Of a stretch of DNA of 64,000 nucleotides, positions 60,538 through 64,000 are shown in pieces. Both the position numbers and the translations under genes were made by a program. Each line of letters begins with the position of its first letter. Positions within the stretch are counted from its first letter, which is position 1. This DNA is from Inia geoffrensis (lineage: Eukaryota > Chordata > Mammalia > Artiodactyla > Iniidae). Below the pieces are notes generated by a model. It searched no databases. It was not told where the DNA came from and saw nothing but the letters and a program-made list of their open reading frames with translations. Location: contig CM070899.1 in NCBI GenBank assembly GCA_036417435.1, forward strand, positions 172,699,494 through 172,763,493. Direction: 5' to 3'.

Positions 60538-61705
60538 CTAAAAAATAATAGTGTCACTAAATTATTCTAGAAATAACCTCATTTAAACTTTTAAAAAGTT
60601 AAAATAAGTCTCATTAATCCACTTCTAAAGTACAGCTTCTATATGTATTTTTTAATAATTTAGATAAAGCAGCTTTACTAACACAAATATTTTCTCTTTG
60701 ATTTTTCCTTGCCGGGTATTTGATATTTATAAACATAAACAATAAGTGTGCAAATCAAGAAAAATAACTAAAAAACTATATTAAAATGTTAGAGAAAGAG
60801 CTTTTTAAATAGTATGTCAATAAAAAAATACTTAAGCAATCAAATCAATAAATTCTCAAGTAAAGTTTTAATCTCTACATATCTGTATCTTACATAAAGC
60901 ATATCTTTATTTAACAAAAAAAGAAGTTTGTATTCCTACAGTGAAAAATCTAGTGCTAGAATGGAGGGAGAGATGGTATAGAAATGCTATTTTAAAGATA
61001 CATATTTTGAGCACTGTTAAAAATAAAAGCATGTAATAATGAAAACAGTTTCAGTATGCTCAGAGAAAAATACATTAAAATAAAATGCAGAATGTGCAAT
61101 ATTTAGATGGTAGTTTCTCAAAGTTAGTAGATAAAATTACATTAATGTGTTTAATTTCCACAACATGTATCTTGCAGAGAAATAAAGCATGATTATATAA
61201 TACCACTGGAGCAATGGATAAGAAATAGGGTCTGTAAATTAGTTCTTAAATATTAGTGGATTAGATGGTTAGGAGATGATAATGAAAGGAAAGGAAGAAA
61301 ATGAACATAACATTTATTTTCCTTCATACCTACCCTCATGTTGACTCTTTCTATTGACCTTGCCTGGGATTGGACAAAAGAGGTATATATAAATATAAGG
61401 AAGAGGATTATAAGATGGGTTTATCTCAGTCATCTGCAGGATCTATAATAGTGTGTAAGAAAGGAATGTTGAGAAAAAACTCGAGTTCCAATTTAGTGGT
61501 GGTGGGGAAGGAAGAGCCATGCCAGAGACACCGCTCATCCACTAAGCATGCATGTATGTTAGATGAGCTTAATTCAGAATTTACTTTCACTTATGTTTTG
61601 CTAAACTGGTTATATGACTAAGGCTAGTACAATCTGGTAACTTCCATATAATTAAATCTTTATTCATTGAAAACATCACATTGTACACTAAAAATCACAA
61701 ATTAC

Positions 61706-61831
61706 CTGAATGTTCTTTATTCAATGAAGGAAAGTGGAAGGTTTTATAAACACTTGACCCAGCCCTAGATGCTCTATGAAGTACTTTTGGACGTTCAGTC
61801 ACATGGGGTGAAAAGTACTCATAAGGTTCTT
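61706..61831 (-). CDS. Candidate internal coding exon (126 nt), unrecognised gene
   Basis: Minus strand: the acceptor (…aaatatttctAG) is followed by 126 nt and then a donor (CAG, then gtaatttg). Two frames close within a dozen codons. The third is open throughout: two carried bases, 41 codons, one base left over. The peptide includes EPYEYFSPHVTERPKVLH and, after an SR/SS-rich turn, VYKTFHFPSLNKEHS, which has protein-like composition with many aromatic residues. It joins in phase to the exon at 60445-60537 across a 1.2-kb intron. No signal peptide, membrane segment or known domain can be seen in so short a piece. It is the strongest of the three exons. The gene's 5' part lies beyond the right edge. 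Confidence 0.6.
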
Positions 61832-62029
61832 CTAGAAATATTTAGAAAATAAGTTAGCTGTAAGATGGATCACACTTATAACTATTTTTATTTTTAATAC
61901 TCACACATTAAGTTAGTTGCCAATAAAAATAAAGTTAAATAAATTAAAATAATGAACATTAATTTTTCGAGATCATTAATTAAAATAATAAAGATGTATA
62001 TTTAGAAGACTAGTTTGGAGATCAGGGCT

Positions 62030-62824
62030 AAGTAAAAGAAGCAAATCACAAAAGAACTCATAAGATTCCATTTCTATGAAATGTCCAGTATAGGCAAATT
62101 TTACAGAGACAGAAATTAGATTAGTGGTTGCCTAGGGCTGGGGGAGTATGAGGACTAGAGGAGAGAAGGCAGGGGGATTCTGTTTTCAAAGTGCTGAAAG
62201 CAAAAATTCACAACCAAGAATTTTATACCCAGAGAAACTATCATTCAAAAATAAAGATGAAACAAAGATATTCCTAAATTAAAAAAAAAAAAAGAGATAT
62301 TGATCTTATACTACCAGCCATGTCTTGAAAGAAATGCTAAAGGGAAAACCTCAGGCTGAAACAAAATGACACCCAGATGGTAACTCAAATCCACATGAAG
62401 AAATAAAAAAGCACCTTAAAGGTAATTATATAGGTAAATATAAATGACAATATACATTTTTCTCTTTTCTTCAATTAACTGACTAAAAAAGACTACTGCA
62501 TAAAACTGTATTGCTGGACATATAAAATAAAACTCAATTTTATTTCTATATAAGAGCATTGAATAATCCAAAAACGATATTAGGGAAACAATTTTATTCG
62601 CAATAGCATCAGAAATAATAAAATAGTAATAAATTTAACAGAGGGGCACAGCTTTTACCACAAGTTACAAGACGTTGCTCAGGGAAATTAAAGAAATCTA
62701 AATAAAGATATATATTCACTGGAATGAACAGTATTCCATTGTGTTTGTATGTGTATACATATATATGAATATTGCATATTTTATAGATTAATAATATCAT
62801 ATATAATTATTAACACATACAAAA
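62030..62824 (+). mobile_element. Patchwork of old L1M fragments
   Basis: 62030-62185 resembles an L1M 3' UTR ('ggttgcctagggctggggga'). 62186-62500 resembles the end of ORF1 and the spacer ('accaagaattttatacccag'). 62530-62720 resembles ORF2. 62720-62780 has a short antisense-like 3' UTR phrase with a ta-rich run. The order suggests several copies. Confidence 0.55.
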
Positions 62825-64000
62825 TAAAACAGCTATTTTGAATTCTTTATTGGGTAAATTGCAGACCTCCATGTCTTTGGGGTTGGTTTCTGGAAGATTA
62901 TTGTGATCCTTTGGTAGTATCACGTTGCCTTGATTTTTCGTGTTGCTTGGGGTTTTTTGTGCCGTCTTCACAGTTGAAGTAGCAGTCACTTCCTTCAGTC
63001 GTTACTACTGCCTTCTGGGAAGACATACCTTCCATCAGCACAAAGACTCAGGCTTTCTCAGACCTTGAGTGGATACAACTACTCACACTTCTTGCTCCCT
63101 CTTGTGGCAGAATTCTTAAGCTTGTATATCTTTGGATTCTGCAACACATCAGCCCCAATGCTGACTGCCACCCTTTTGTTTCCCTAAAGTGGTGCTACGG
63201 CTCAAGTTTCTGGTTTCTCTCTGGTCCACAGACTCCGGCCTGCTTTCTCCAAGTGCTCCCTAGCTGTCCAACAAAGCTTGCTCTGCTGCCACCCTCAGGA
63301 GCATCCACAGGGAGCGGGCTGCAGTGTGAGGGAAAGTGGGTGAGGCATGCCTGTCGCTTGGGGTGCCACAGGCTAGCCGGGGGGATCCGCAGGTGAGGCT
63401 TTCCCAGAAGTTCATGGGTGGGCTTTCCGATGGAGTTCACAGCATAGTCAGCAGGAACCGAATCCCTTTAATGCTCCCCCAAAATGTTATGTGCCTCTCT
63501 CCTGAACTCTTCTCACCCCAAATTTAGTACTCTGTATGCTTCAGGAGAGAAATGAGTCTCTTTGGCAGTGTCCTGGACAGGTGGGGAAGCCTGGTGTTCA
63601 TTCACCTGCTCTTCCTCCCACCCCACCTCTCATCCCCCTCACAGGATGGCCTTGCTTGGCCCTAGCTGTGTCACCTTGGGGAACGTGGGCAAAGTCAAAC
63701 TGTTCCTCTTATCCACTCTAATGTGTCCAAATTCTTATTTTTCACTCCACTGGAGTGCTGGAACTTCCCCTCTAGAAACCCAGACTTCCATAAAGGCTCT
63801 CTTGGCTGTGGTGACTGCCCAAGCCGAGGTTATCCAGATGCTTCTGGACCATGGCCAAGAGGGGCTGGAACCAGTTCATAAGCTACTGAAGAGTCCACAG
63901 TCAGGATGGAGGTCTATCTTCCTATTATTTGATGCACAGGTGGATGAAGCTCTGGGTCCCTTGATGTATGATGCTGGATCCCAAACTCCCACAAAGTCAC
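62825..64000 (-). mobile_element. Old L1M 5' end (ORF1 start and long 5' UTR), antisense, cut by right edge
   Basis: The plus strand at 62836-62925 is the reverse complement of the start of L1 ORF1; compare the sense text near 24715-24775 ('ggagatctactaattgcctg', 'acaaagaattcaaa'). From there to 64000 runs a GC-richer block that is best read as the long 5' UTR of the same element, on the minus strand. The open frames at 63195-63721 are in this UTR and are not genes. Confidence 0.6.

Larger units (their letters stand above)
60219..62029. other. Non-repeat DNA holding two candidate exons
   Basis: About 1.8 kb with no repeat that I recognise. It includes the minus-strand candidate exons at 60445-60537 and 61706-61831. 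The rest is AT-rich and looks like ordinary intron. Confidence 0.55.

Noticed and set aside
61370..61621. 83-codon plus-strand ORF in non-repeat DNA
   Set aside because: No splice or promoter context, low-information composition, and the better coding signal nearby is on the other strand. Possible by chance at this length.
63195..63721. GC-richer region with short ORFs on both strands, looking like a gene or CpG-type promoter
   Set aside because: The adjacent sequence at 62836-62925 is the antisense of L1 ORF1's start, so this block is best explained as the 5' UTR of an old L1.

Overview
This is a stretch of mammalian nuclear DNA, almost certainly from a cetacean or a close cetartiodactyl relative. 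The best clue is nine or more copies of a tRNA-derived SINE of the CHR type, flanked by target-site duplications (TSDs). CHR SINEs are known from whales, hippos and ruminants, and I saw no BovB or Bov-A, which argues against a ruminant. An 80-bp mariner MITE and several L1 subfamilies fit this placement. I saw no bacterial-style genes, rRNA, tRNA genes or CRISPR. Nearly every long open frame belongs to L1 ORF1/ORF2 debris or to SINE antisense.

Layout. 1-2.7 kb holds L1 pieces on the minus strand. 2.7-19.1 kb is a nested stack. An old plus-strand L1 was hit by a two-LTR MaLR element (3222-5019). It was then hit by a near full-length minus-strand L1 (5737-11898) and, 43 bp further on, by a near full-length plus-strand L1 (11953-18456), so the last two lie head to head. 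19.1-31.1 kb contains an MLT1-like LTR, an eroded ERVL pol relic and several old plus-strand L1s. 31.1-36.8 kb contains a non-repeat island with a possible exon, a minus-strand L1 carrying long SINEs, and a second island with another possible exon. 36.8-42.9 kb has an L1 that has lost ORF2, a little non-L1 DNA, and a fairly young 5'-truncated minus-strand L1 (39182-42899).

42.9-49 kb is mostly non-L1 DNA with a solo LTR, a MIR, three hAT MITEs and a candidate terminal coding exon. 49-60.2 kb is an older L1 split by a younger, near full-length L1 (51227-58004). That younger L1 carries about 740 bp of foreign 3' sequence ending in its own AATAAA and poly(A), all inside one TSD: a 3' transduction. 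A 5'-truncated L1 follows (58538-60206). 60.2-62 kb is non-repeat and holds two more candidate coding exons. The window ends inside the antisense 5' end of an old L1.

The one host gene I can argue for is on the minus strand. Candidate exons at 61706-61831, 60445-60537 and 43744-43826 (with stop codon and ATTAAA signal) join in one frame at phase-1 introns. They would form the 3' end of a protein gene whose 16.6-kb last intron has absorbed most of the L1s in the right third. I do not recognise the protein, and transcript data are needed to confirm it. All L1 ORFs here are interrupted by stops or frameshifts, so none looks able to move on its own.
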